Program-made: the position numbers and the translations under genes
NCBI GenBank assembly: GCA_914767715.1
Contig: OU612068.1
Coordinates: 7,378,001-7,442,000, forward strand
Direction: 5' to 3'
Length of the DNA: 64,000 nt
From: Membranipora membranacea
Lineage: Eukaryota; Bryozoa; Gymnolaemata; Cheilostomatida; Membraniporidae
Shown: piece after piece, positions 12,985 to 26,800 of the stretch
How positions within the stretch are numbered: position 1 is the stretch's first letter
How the letters are laid out: the number at the start of each line of letters is the position of its first letter
Notes under the pieces: generated by a model
The model's database searches: none
Told to the model about the DNA's origin: nothing
Seen by the model: the letters and a program-made list of their open reading frames with translations, nothing else

Positions 12985-14789
12985 AATATATATTATAAAA
13001 ATGTGATTTATGCTATCAGTAATATTTGTACAGACAGCAATATATACCCTTATTGTTTTATGTTTCACGAGTGATAATCGACAGCTTTTTTGGTTGATTT
13101 ACACTTGACTTTATCCAAAAAGTTCTGTAAATATTAAAGACTTATCTGGTGCTGATAACACACGTGCTCATGTGATTAAGAAAAACCTTACCCTGAAGCT
13201 TCGGTTGGAGGTGAAATAAATCAGCGGAGTAGAGAACACATTCGTCAGCGCCAGCAAGCTGAAGACCACATTAATGACAAACCATTGCTTATTCCTGGCA
13301 ATGGTGATCAGAACGTTGAGTGAGTAGAGCAGATTAAAAGGCAGCCAGGCAGCTAAAGTGACAAATGCATCGATAGCCAACATCCTGAGAATCTACAACA
13401 GCAATAAAAGTAGATAGCAGCGGCGACATGGAAAAAATGTTACAAAAAATATTTACCCTAAATGATGAAAATAAATAGGTATGTAAATTTTGTTACTTGG
13501 CCAAGAACATTTCAATTCACGGGCTTGAAAATTATATTTTTAAAATTCCTTTATACAAGCTGACATTGAGAAATTTGCCAAAATCTCAAGACTACCGGAA
13601 TTAAAATTTGGCAAATTTACAATTAGCGAAAACACTTTACTCAAAAATCTAAAAACTCCCGTAGGGTAATAGAAAATATGTGATAATTATAGAGTAATAT
13701 AGGCATTGGTAATATATATATAAATATCATTAAAAATTCAGTTGAGTTAACAAGAGTATTAAATGTGATTGACTATATACTTAGTAGATTATTCTTACCT
13801 GACTCATTTGTCTTGCAGAGGAATTTTCTTGATGGCTCGACCCTCCATAACCAATCTTTGGTTTGAGGTAAAGTTTGAAGCTGATCATGGTATAGCTGAC
13901 GATGATCACTAAAGCCGGTATGCCATAAGTAGCCATATTGATGCTCTCATCCAAGCCTTTCTTGTCACTATAGAACCCAGTACTCTCACCGACATAGCAA
14001 ATTGAGATTGTCCCGAGGAAGCTGACACGAGAATTTATCAAGGAATTCGCCCTCAGAGCAAACCCTATTCCCCAAACAAATATTGCCACAAGCACCTTCA
14101 GCTTCAGGGAGTAGTGTCGCATCCGCAGAGGAAAATAGATGACAAGCAGTCGCTCCATGCTGATGATCATGTTCCAGAGTAAGCTGACAAAGTTCGGCCA
14201 AATGGAAAACATCCCCACAAACTTACACAGCGCATCGTTCTGAGGAAAGTTTAGCCGAAGCAGTCGGAACATCAGATAGATTGGGAAGGACGGCGCAGTC
14301 ATCAGATCTGCGGCAGCTAAATTAACGAGCTGAAACTTGAGCTCCTTGCCGATTCTTTCCCCTTTTACTATCACAATAATAGTGAGACTGTTGAAGGTTA
14401 TTCCTACTACAGCGAATGACACACAGATGATGCCAATAATATACACTGTGTACTGCTCGTGGTACGCCCCAGCTGGTTGTTGTTGTCCAGCAGTCTGATT
14501 GCTTCCTGATAACAAACTCAAATTTCCAGTAAAATTCCCGTCATCTGAGTTGATAATAACTTCTGCCATAGTATTTGCCATGTTGTGGTGGGTTTTGGTT
14601 GTTGCAGTGTCACAGCTTGCTATTTTATGAAAGTAATTAGCGTGAAAAGACTTTATAACGGAGAGACGCATTATAATAATTATAATGAGTTGTAATTGAA
14701 AAGTTGTATAGAGGTGTGAGTCTTGAACTATCTGATTATCGTCGTAGGGCCTACCAAGGAATTTGATGTCACATCCAACTCCTCGGACG

Positions 14790-14821
<32 letters not shown>

Positions 14822-17800
14822 ACATTTGCGTTTGATTCCATGACCTTGTATAGCAATGACGTATAGTTTGGTCTGAGCTTGATATATAATGTTTAGACAA
14901 ATAGTTACAGTGTTTGTAAAGGAACAGGTTTCTTGGTATCATTTTTGAGCTTGAAATCAGATTAAGGCAGCTATCACACATGCATTTGCATAAAAAATTA
15001 GTCATCAGGGTTATTTGGTCTGGTAGGTTTGGGGGTTATAAGTTAACAACATTGAGTTGCCTACTCATGCACCGCCCAACTAGTCCAGGCGATTTGTGAT
15101 GAGCCTGTTATTGGGGAAATACTGTAATATTAGTGACTATTGTGGTTAGATCAGAGACTATAGATATATCTATAGTCTCTGGTTAGATAACAACTTTTGC
15201 AAATAAATGACAAAGTCACTCACAAGTCTGTCTGATGACATAAAAGTTCAAAAGAAAGTTCTATAATTTGTATACACACTATTTGATGAGTTGAGACGCT
15301 AATCAAAACAACCTTTATATCTGTTATGAGCCCATGTCTAAGAAAAGATTAGAAGAACCACTGAACATTACAATCAATGACTATGACTGTGACGCATTCC
15401 CTGTCCGCTGTTCTTCAAGCATGAAAATGAGTGATTTTCATTTCAGACCCATGCGCTTGTTTGCTCTGTTAAAATAAGATTATAATGGAGCAATTGATTC
15501 TTCCTGCTGACAAAGCCTTGCTTATTTCAGATTCACCCAAAAATGGTCCATGCAATGCTTTATAGTATGTACCAAATCTTGCAATTTACCCAACACTAGC
15601 CTCCCAAATCACACCCATACTGACGAAATAACTCAAAAACTCGGCAAATTAATTTTGTAAGTGACTGATGTGTGCAGTGACATGTGCTCTCATAAGACCT
15701 GCTGCACCCAGTCAGTAATATTGATAGTCTATGTTAAGATGTGCTGAGTATCTGTGATGCACACAGATGGACAAGATCTAATGAAAAAATAGAAAGTTTC
15801 TCCAGGTATCCCACTGCTAACACGATTATCAATACTCCTCTATAGGAGGCAGTCAAATTCATTTAAATTTTACATCACCCTGAAGTCCGAAACAACTAGA
15901 TGGCAAATTTATTGAGTTGAATTTACTTGGTGACTTGTAATTTCTAGTTTTTAAACAATGTAAACAACACAGTTTATCCAAAAAAACCTTGAGTGTTTAA
16001 ACACCAGAATATTTGCAAAAGATGTTGAAAAGATTGTCAAAACCTCAAATCACTCAGTATTAATCATTGAATGCTTTGGATTTCAACATCATGCTAATGC
16101 CTGAAATGTCGAGATTTACAAAGAATTTATTTTAGATTTCTGTGCGATTTGGAAATACATATTTTCAAGAAAAAGACACAATCTACCTGTGTAAATTTTG
16201 TATCTTCCATTAAAATTCTATTGAAAGCCGCTATTCATGAAGCTAATAATTGAAGCATATCACTGGTTTTCATGCGGGCTGAAGACGGAGTTTGATTGGA
16301 ATGTCATAGCCACCATCTCATTTATTCATCATATTAATGTAAACAAAACTTTGAAATACTTAGTGATGTATAGTTTAAGTGCTCAAACGGTTCAAGATGC
16401 TGGTAGAGGCATTTCATTATCAACCACTTTCTCCCCTCCGTTTAAGTACATACTCATACAGTGCCGGAGTTACGGCACCATGTTTAAAGAGGATAACGCC
16501 AAACATTATGTAAAAATTGAGATGGAGCTAGATAAAAAGACTGGTCATACAAGAGAAAAAGGTTTGAAGCAAGCTAGTGGATAGTTATGTATAGGCAATC
16601 AAGACATATTGTTTCATATCCATCATACCAATATGCTGGCATGTTCTCGGGATTGCTCGATTTTGACTCGGAATGACAATATAGTTTTCCTTCAAAAATT
16701 TGGTAAGGTTGAGGAATTATATGGTTTACTACAATGTACTGTTTTGTGGCAGGTGTTGTCTAGCCAGCAATTTATTAGTTGTCTCACCACAAAGAAGGTG
16801 GCCATAACTCCGGCACTGTATGGGTATGTACTTAAACGGAGGGGAGAAAGTGGTTGATAATGAAATGCATCTTGCACCGTTTGAGCACTTAAACTAAACG
16901 ATGTATTGATCTGCCTTTATATTGCCAATTTCTATCTCGAGCAGTAACCAAAATGTTGTATCTGCCAAAGCACTGTGGGTTATTTCCAGTGGCCGAAATC
17001 ATACAGATTTAAACTTGAGTGGTGTGACTACCTCAGAGATATTTTCCCTCTGATAATCACATGGAATCGTCATCGATTTGCTACAAATGCCACCTAAATG
17101 ATATTCAATCTTGCTCTCACTAGAGCTGTTAATCTCCCTGTAATTTTCATTCTCACTGTCGGATGAGCTAGAGCTGTAATTTTTTGCCATGTTCGATATA
17201 GATCGTTAGCTTTGTCATTGAATTATGAAATGTCATACACTATCCCATTTTACCAGCTAAACCACATGGGACAGATAAATAATGCCTTGTATTCACTCAT
17301 TCATTCAATAGATAAATTCTGTGTGTTTTGATATCACATGCAGAATATCAAAACCACTGTGTCATAACAATACACCTTAGTTACAAAGTACTGTATATTC
17401 CCATTATAATCTGAGGTACTAAAAAGGTATTATTTTCAACAAGTGATCACAACTCCAAAGGAAAAAAATAGTACCTTTTTATTACCTTCACATCCCAACT
17501 TTGAGGGCAAATAAGTCTTACTGGGCCACAGGCTGCTTTTGAACATAGAATAATGTTCTAAACTAGACTGAGATCTCTAGAATGATACCAAAAAACCTGA
17601 TCCTTTACAAACACTTTACTCATTGATATGAATTATGTAGATCAGTGGTACAATACAGAGCATGGCTATTTGTGGAGATATGCCATCAGCATCAGGATCT
17701 AAATAAAGTTTAGATAGTTTAGATAGCAGTTTATTGGTAAATCCGCCAAAGACAGTTTATAATTGTTTAAAGTTAAAGTTAAACATCTGGAAGCTTTTAT

Positions 17801-20800
17801 TTTATGCATTGATTGACGTCCCAGTAACAACCATCAAAAACTCAAGCAAACAGCTTGACAAAAGTTTACAAGGGTCAGCTATATTAGATTCTGAACTTGT
17901 GGACCAATCAAAGATGATAAATGCGGTCCGGCAACCACACATGAATAGCCATATGCTTGTTCAGGGTCAGATGTGTTCCCCTCATCCATATAATAATCAG
18001 AGGTTCAGACAAATAGTTATACTCTTCCTCTCTAATGAGTATATTATAATTATACCCTGATTTTATTCTTTGCCATCAAAAAGAAAGGTTGCAATGTATT
18101 TTTAAACAGTCTTAGCTTTTGACAATTTCGGCACAACACTAACATATCCGAAATGAAATGAATACTATTTTGTAAAAATAAATATGATCTCAGACCACCT
18201 CTCTCAAGATCGCATTAGTGGTGCCCCTGCTACAAAAAAGAACCTCTATAAATTTTCTTTGTGAATAAAGGTAACTAGAGTAGGCCTAATGCATATTATT
18301 GTTGTAGCCGCAAGCATACAGGGTTGGGCAACATTTATTAAAAACGATGCTTGAAAATATCTTCACGTACCTGGTACTTAAGAATTTCAAATATTTCAAG
18401 CTGTCACTCATTCTGTGTCAGGTGATCACTTTCTAGCTACCACAGCGGGAGTATGTGATCATAGAGTTATTATATACTATATGTAATAACTCTATGTATG
18501 TGATACAAGTTTTAACCCACAACTATTAGTGGTAAGCTGCTCAACGCCCATATGAGAAGACCTAGGATGGTGTGGTAAAATTATTACTTTTCTCTTTCAT
18601 CATCTTTTAGTTTACAAAAACAGACAATTTGTCCAGTGTGTCTGGAATAAAGCTGCAGAGTTTTATAGAGTTAAAACATTTTACACCACTAATTATGGAG
18701 GAGTAAATAAATATAGGCCCATTTGAAGGTTCGTACCTAATTTATTTCATTCTTTTTTGAATGTCAACTAGTTAGGAAAATAGAAATAAATATATTACAG
18801 TGACCCGCCAAAAGATTTGTGATTATTTTGTATATATAACAAAAACAATAACAATTTATATCTGTTTATGTTGAGAATAGGATAACTATTTTTCTTATTT
18901 TTGCGGATTGAGTTTTTGCATGGATCAAGGGTGATTTTCAGATTTTCTCATCAAACTGTTGAGTTTTTTCCCATGACATCCTTTTCTTTTTTCACACTCG
19001 CCTTCAATTTTGATGATAGTCATTTCATATTACAAGCTTTAATTTGAGTGATGAATGATATTTATCTACTCCTCTATGATTGTGGAGAGGACGTTCTACT
19101 GTATGAGAACTTTTGGATTTTAAATCATTAGGACCATGAGCCAGGAAAGATTACTATTGACTTCTAATCCAGGTTATTTCTTTGGGCGCCCTCCCTGTAT
19201 ATTACAGAGTTCAGAGATACATAGGTACTTCGCCTATTTTATCTAGGTTTCCCTCCAACAACAACAACAAAGTGTCGAAGGTCATTTAAAAAAGGCCGTG
19301 AGCTAAAAATACAGACATGGCCACCATAGTACGTCTTGGCGAGACTGGTGAGAACGGCAATAATAGTAATTTTGATGTATATAAGACAAGAAAACGGATA
19401 ATTAGATGACATAATGTAAACTTGATAAATATCACCTACAGAATTATATGATAAACAACAATAATATTTTGTCAACCTTCCTCAGAACAAAGTTCAGTTG
19501 GGAAAAAAGTAATTCAGAAAAGTTTTGGCTGATCGTTTAATAGGTGAATGAATAAATGAATGAATAAGTCAATTGATGAGTGAGTGGGTGAGTATGTAAT
19601 TAAATCATAGCTCTGATCCGTATGACAATATTTATTTTATAAGGGATGATGGACATACCTGTTTGGTGACTTGATGCTCAGCGCTTGAGTTGACAGGTGG
19701 ACCTTCGTTACATGTAGATTTAGCCAGGTATTTCATGATCGAAGATACCAGTAGATGTAGAACACTCTGGTCAAGTTTATCAGACTCCATAGCCTTCCAG
19801 AGTGTCTTGATTATCTTTCCACCTTCATTTCCAACTTCAGGCATGACATCATCTTAATGTTAGAAAATAAATTCATTTTACAAGATAAACGAATGTAAGG
19901 TCACGGGGCTAACACTGCAATGTGCGGTTTTCCTTCTTTCGGTAATACACCACAATGTCTGCTTTACTTTTGGTTAAAACCTCTGAAATTTTCAAACACT
20001 CAGGCCAGGTGCTTTATTCATATAATGACAAGAAAGAGAAGGTATTGTTTACAGAAGGACTGGTGAAGAGGTTAGGTCTAGTTTCAATTGCATCAAAGTC
20101 TGGGAATTCATTATTTATGGTGTGACAGAAGCTGCGCTATTAGGCAGTGCACGTTAGGCAATACAGCAAAGTACATGTAACACATGCCGTTAAAATGAAA
20201 GCAATAGCAATTAGCAATTAAAGATCATGCATGAGACTTTCCCAGTTTGTTCTCATGACAAAACAGACAGCAATGAAAAACAATATGAAATGTGCAGTCG
20301 ATCCCGCAGGGCTGTATCCTTACGAATGCCTCTACCATTGCCCACTTTCAACGCAAGGAAATATTGACTATGGCAGCGTGTAACACCCGCTATCAAGCGA
20401 GCTGTCACTGGAGTGGTGTTAAAGGAAAGAACATACAGTGAGTAGTTACATATGTTAACATTGCTCCTGATGAATGTTAAATTTTTTCAGACATCATTTT
20501 ACGAGTAATCATACAGGGCACCCTTACTCCTTACCCCTACAATACTAATTTCCATGACAATAAGAGAAGTTCAATCCCTGCTTTACAGACTCTAGGTTTG
20601 TTAGTTAGACATCATAAAACGATCCTCTTTATTCAATTTTTTAAGACTGTTTATAGCACTAAAAATGTAATATATTTGGGTCTCTGGCTGTCTTATACAA
20701 GGATACAGCCCCGAGATAGAGACAACTATTTATGCTTTTTCTGAGTCACTTTTTCCCTCTCAATGATACAGCAGCTTGTGGTCAGTTGTGTTAGCGTTAG

Positions 20801-23800
20801 CCATAGAAATGATGCACTTAGGAGCGAATTGAAAGTCAATTGAAGCATTAACAGACCGACTCCCAAACCAATTTCCTTAGCATCGTAGTTACCTTTCCTT
20901 GATCTGCTTAGCATGTGATGCAGATAGGATAAATCATGGAAACTTCCATGAGCCAACGCAAGCCAAGCTAAAGTTTGGCAAGAAATTTGTATATGCAAAT
21001 GTCAACATGTCTCACCCCAATGAAGGTATCAGAAATGTGAAGCTTACAAGGTCAAAAATCATAACTTTCATGCTATCATGGTCAGTGAGAACATCATAGA
21101 GAGAGACCTTGAGTGTGACTGGTGGGCCTTCGAATTTAAGACAGCCAAAATCGCAATGTGATTGCTCACTTACTGAGTAAGTGAGTGAGACATGCTAGGG
21201 TGTCGCTCATAAATCGCTCACTCAATGAGTGAACTATATACAATTTGAAAGCGATTTTGTCTAATTGAAAGACCAAGTGAGTGACAACTTTGAGTGATGT
21301 GATAGTGCTAATTCACTTTAGTCATCACTCATTCTAATTGAAAGACCCTCCTGGCACCAGCTTATATATAGCTGTTGTTCGTAAGAAAATTTGGCCCAAC
21401 TATAATAAGCACCGCCACACTTAAGATCCCTCAATCAAAATGAAGATGCTGCTTAAAAAAGAATCTATCGTTCTCATTACCGATCGACAGCAGCCATGAA
21501 GAGAGGCTCAAACACCCAATCATAGAGCACGCCTCTAATTCACAAAACAGACAGTAATTTTCGTCACACAGAATATATTTTTTTATAATGCTTGATCAGC
21601 AACTTACGGGTCAAATGCACAGGTTGGAATGCGCAAGTTACAAAACCATCTCATGGGACCTATCATATAGGTAATCAAGAAGGGGTATCTAATTCTGGGT
21701 TAGAAGCCTACCTTGTATGCTGCTGTCTGAATGTGATGCAGGTTTCTTCTTGCTTTTAGGTTTCAATATCTGGTGTCCCCCACCAAACCTCCTGTCTACA
21801 ATATTAATCAATATATTTCAGAAAAAAGGGAAAATAAATTTGCTTGTGCAGGAAAAAGCTCCCTTTTTTCTGCTTAAAATTGATGTGAAAAAATAGTTCT
21901 GTAATTAGATTCCTTGTTTTTTGTAGGCCTATGTTGTAACAAGAAATTTAATTATTCTAGTAAATTATTTGTTTGTGCCCGATACAGAGTTTCATCTCCT
22001 GCGTAATTTCCAATCTCTACATCAGTGGCCAATCCATTGAAAAAAATTGAAAAAGAAATATTCTCATGATCATTAAAATGAATAAACAATTAAAGATTTT
22101 GTAAATTAAAGTGTAAGTCTAAAAATAATGATGTCCTCGCTTAGTGCTTCATCACCAAGTGTGTTAAATCCATACCCTGAATTTGAAGATCATTTTGTGC
22201 AAATCATTTGCCCATTAGGTCACAATTTTGAAATTAAGGTAATGTTAAAGACCGATCCGAATATCAACATATCATATACTGTTGGAAAGCTATCGAGCTA
22301 CTGAAATTGAATATCTGAACAAAAACTTGATTTGATGACGTCGTGTCATTTTAGGGAGGAAATGAGGCAGAAAACGCTGTGTTTGTCAACGCAGGTGGAG
22401 GAGGCAAATTAATTGCAAGAAATTTCAAACCAGGTGGAATTTATACTTAGAGATTACTTTAATCGTAAAATTTAATTTTCTTTAATATATGACTGGTCTA
22501 AATTGACTTTTTACGTCACGCCATACAATGCATTTTTTTTTTGCGAAGCTGTGAAAATATGTGAAATTTCAATCATTAATTAAGAACAGGTTAAGGCTCA
22601 TAACAAAATTAACTATGGTTTTCTTTTGGAGTACACTTCAAATGTTATATACATCGACCATCAACAAATTAGCTTGCAAATTGCAATGACAGTAGACTCT
22701 CGAATACACCTAATATTTTCGCCACTTTTGCATAACGTCAAATATGCTGTCCGAATGACCATTATTGTGGCCGAAAAAGTTTTTTTGAAAATTCTCACAT
22801 ATGAAGCCGCTTTCATTAACCATGGTGCACACAGGAAATGCCAGCAGAATTTTTCACTGCACCTTCATTTTTCTTGAATTTAACGCAAAAGAATGCACAA
22901 AAACATCTCAAAAGTCCCAAAAATAGCTGTTTTTTGGCATTCTTTTGCGTTTTCAACTGCAAATACTGAACTCTTCCATGGTAATTGGTTAACCTCGTTG
23001 GGACAGTGACAAGAGGCATTATTTGTTTATATTCACCCTTACTGCTGAGATTTGATAGCTGACTAGTCATGGAGACGCTGGACTTTTCATGAACACCAGA
23101 CTGATCTCTGATAGAACTGATACTATCACTTCTCATAGCAGCAAAGCGTGCAATCTTAATCATCTGGTCTTTATTCATATCGTTTCTTACTTGCACCATG
23201 GAACCTGAGGTACATCAAGAAAAAATGCTGTCAATAAATCTAATATTCATAGAACACTTGGAGACATAGCAATTTCAGCAGGCCATCATACAGACATAAT
23301 ACGGACACAAGGTTTATTTGTTATTTGATACTAGCCAACCCTTATCTCTCACAGCCTTTCATCATTCTTTTATTCGTAGCTGCGGACTTACAGAGAATTT
23401 TCTTCCAGGTGGCATGGGAAAAAAATTTTTAACCTAAATTCCAAGTTGTGTATAGGCTGACTTGATATTACCCCTGTATTTGTGAGGCAGACACGTATGT
23501 GCATCCACACAGTGCTACAGCTGATCAAAAGTCAAGGTCAAAAATGAGTACCTCTATTGCTGCCTGATTCGCTGTTTTCACCAAGCTCCGCCTCCACATA
23601 AAGCTGCTGTAGTCTGGAGAGGTAGAATGACCAGGAGAGGACCTGACGTTCAGGCATGGCGTTCTGTAGCTGGGATAATTTGTACAGTATCAGCTGTCTA
23701 TCCTTGGCTACCACATCAAACTGCATCGACATACACTTCATGATAGCCTGTCGAAGAAGAAACAAAAGGTCATATTCTGAACTGAGCTATGCTATGAGTT

Positions 23801-26800
23801 AGTGAACTATTTTGGTATAACATACCAAATATCAGAAAAACTCATGAATCATTTTCAAGACAGTATGAAAGTAATAGGTTTTTGTCAATTTGTCCGATTG
23901 TTGAAATTTGTGTCTTACAAAAGCATGAAGCAGTACCTACTATATCCTAGATAAATCACATTCATGTCAATGATTTTGGTCAACATGTCTCAAATTAAGT
24001 CCAAGCAAAAATTGCTTTTCATCCCATGATAATTTTACCCTTCATAGAGTAAATTATGATTATAATAAATGCAGTTGAATGAGACCGATAAATGAGAGCG
24101 GTTCAAGTCACATACCTGCAGTGCAACCTCGCCAACAAGATCCAGCTGAAGCATAGCTCTCTGAGCGACATTGTGATCAGAATCGTGAAGCAGAGTGACA
24201 TACTGACAGAAAACGTGAGCTAACGCAGTCAGCACTACCTGATTCTTAGACAGGACATTAGTGCTGCTGTTCTCCCATATCATTCTTATCTTATCCACAG
24301 CTGCATACCTGAAGACAAAATAAGTGATATTTTTATGAATGTGCACGATTGAGCAGAAGTTGAATCCGGATATCAGCACAATTTGTTGTCAAATTAGCTT
24401 GAAAATTCATGTCAATGTGCAAAGTCTCAGGTGGCTTAAGTTAATAAACATGAATTTGAAAATCACTATGATTATGAGAATATGTAGATCAAGTTAGATC
24501 TGGGTCTAGATGATTGCAGAATGTTTTTCAATTTATACTGCTGTTGTCACAAACAAAAAAACAATGCAGGTACAGCGCTTCTAGCTTCTGTTTACTCCCT
24601 ACCGGTGCAACTTAATTGGAGTGTCATATATGCCAATATTCTGTTTCCTGAATTTGCCATTTTCAAGTCCAGGTTGAAACTAGGCTCAATTATGTTGTAG
24701 AGATCCAGGAGTTGTGCGAACAAACAGTAGGGGTACAACTCCAAACTTTCCAGCATGATTAGTTCCTTAGTGAGTACAATCAATGAACTGAGGTTTAGTT
24801 CATTGGTACAATGTCTTATTTCACAATGATAACTTACCTAACTTGCCAGTTCTTGTGCATGCAGTCCCCATTGACAATACTCCAGAAATATTTGTGTCCT
24901 TCCCCAAGGGCTATAGCATGGAACAGCATGATTACTGATATTTTAGATGTACGACTTTTACGACTGTCCAACATCTTCCACAGCCTGCACAAGGTAAAAA
25001 AATATCAGGTACACATTAAAATTAACTATTTTTATAGCAACTTATATCCTTGCAAGAAATTCACAAAACATAAATATCAGGAAAACTGCATAATCAAGAA
25101 GCCAGAAAAGGAAATATCATGAGTTTATGTGTGACAAACAAGCAGCCTGTATCAGTTCTCAGGGCCGCAAACAGCGAACAAAATATTATGCAATGGGGAT
25201 CAAATTTTTGATGTTTGACCTGCTACAGATATAAATATACCTGGGTATGAACTGTTGTTGTAGAAACTGATTGATCATCTGAGCATGAGTTTTATACACG
25301 AGATTGAGACACTGGCCGTGTACAAACAGAGCCTTCAGACTGCTGGCTACATAATAATGTATATCCTTATCTCTGTCTGTCTCTATAATCTATTAAGGCG
25401 TAAACAACATGAATGTACATATATAAATGAGGCAAAGTTACGTTGATAGCTAGAGCCATAGAGTATATAATAGACAGTTTTCTGAGCTCTGATTTAGGCC
25501 TCAATTCGGAGTTGTCCTCTCTCCAGTTTGGTACTTTTAACCCACGCTGCATAGGAAAAACGTGCTGAAAAGAGGGTTATTTTGATAACCGCTTATAATA
25601 GGATAAAAATTATTTTTGATTCAGAATCTGCAGCATTGAAAACTCATATGGACATAGTTTGGGAAATAATTTTAGTATTTGGATAGTCAATTATAGCATC
25701 TTCTGCCTGTTTTGCGGACAATTTGGCAGAATTTTTCATGAGTTTCGTCACTAAAATTAAGATTTAACAACATTCAAGCCTCCAATGATTTGGAAACCCT
25801 GTCACAGGGTTTCCAATGATGCAGGCTCTAAATAAAAACTCATTTTTATCCTAACATAAGCAAATTTCAATGTAACCCTCTTTCAGCAGGTTTTTCCTAT
25901 GCGGCGTGGGTTAAAAGTACCAAACTGGAGAGAGGACAACTCCGAATTGAGGCATAAATAAGAGCTCAGAAAACTGTCTATAACTCTATAGCTAGAGCTA
26001 AGACCACTTTACTGATGATTAACTGTAGCAGTATGTAACATCAAAAACATTAAAACCGCAATTTTTTTCAAATAACAACACTTAGAAATTTACTCCACCC
26101 ATAGTGAATAAATAGGAGGTCTCTTACAGTCCTTCCATGTACTGCCGTTTAATTATGTAAATGGGACGGGTTCATGTTCTTGATGTGCGGTATTTTTTCA
26201 TTGGTAATAAGACCTCACCTGCAGCAGAGTAACAAACAGCGTATGCATGACGGGCACGGGGGCGCTCTCTGTCTCCTCTAGTATATTCGGTGTAGCTGAG
26301 TTCTGATCAGCCAGTTGTTTTATATCCAGCACAGGGAGAGAAGCCTCCTGCTGAGGGCAGATAACTCTCAGTAAGTTAAACGACAGCTGATAGAATACTG
26401 TCAGTCTCCGGCAAGTGTCACAGTCTACACTTCCTGTCTGTGTCACAAAGAACATTAAAATATGAGAGTTGATTTGTATTCAAAGTAGAGTAACAAATTC
26501 AAAAAAGAGCAATTAGAAAGTTGAATCATGTTTTGGCAATCCAGATATTATGAGGAGACCATGAGAAAGTTTTTGTTACTTTTCTTGGTGACATATTTTT
26601 AGCATAAATTAGAATGATGAAGTTTTCTGTCTGTGAAATCTGTTCATGATGATCCTTATTTGATTTAGGGCTTTAGATACCATATAGGTTGCTGTTGACG
26701 GCCGCTGACAGCTTCTAACTGTACAGCGATCTGGGAGGTAAATTATGGAATAAAAGACAAATCTGAATGGATGTTATATGATTGAACACTTACCTCACAT

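Larger units (their letters stand above)
10951..19658 (-). other. Giant UNC79 intron 22, host of a nested gene and mobile elements
   Basis: This 8.7-kb intron is about ten times longer than most others in the gene. The exon before it ends in EHQVTKQ and the next begins ISTIEHVFYLLGY, adjacent in the family, so no exon is missing. It contains the three-exon GPCR (12821-14671), a SINE remnant (about 12190-12360), a TA-flanked inverted-repeat element (16373-16894), two tiny palindromes with 8-bp flanking repeats (15152 and 18460), AT microsatellites at about 12952-12980 and 14788-14822, and short open frames I could not assign. Nothing else recognisable. Confidence 0.85.

Noticed and set aside
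16237..16877. Open frames through the 16373-16894 element
   Set aside because: They read the inverted arms of a MITE and share no protein similarity I recognise.
17734..18060. 108-codon plus-strand open frame in UNC79 intron 22
   Set aside because: No recognisable domain, no supporting neighbours, and a length plausible by chance; not called as a gene.
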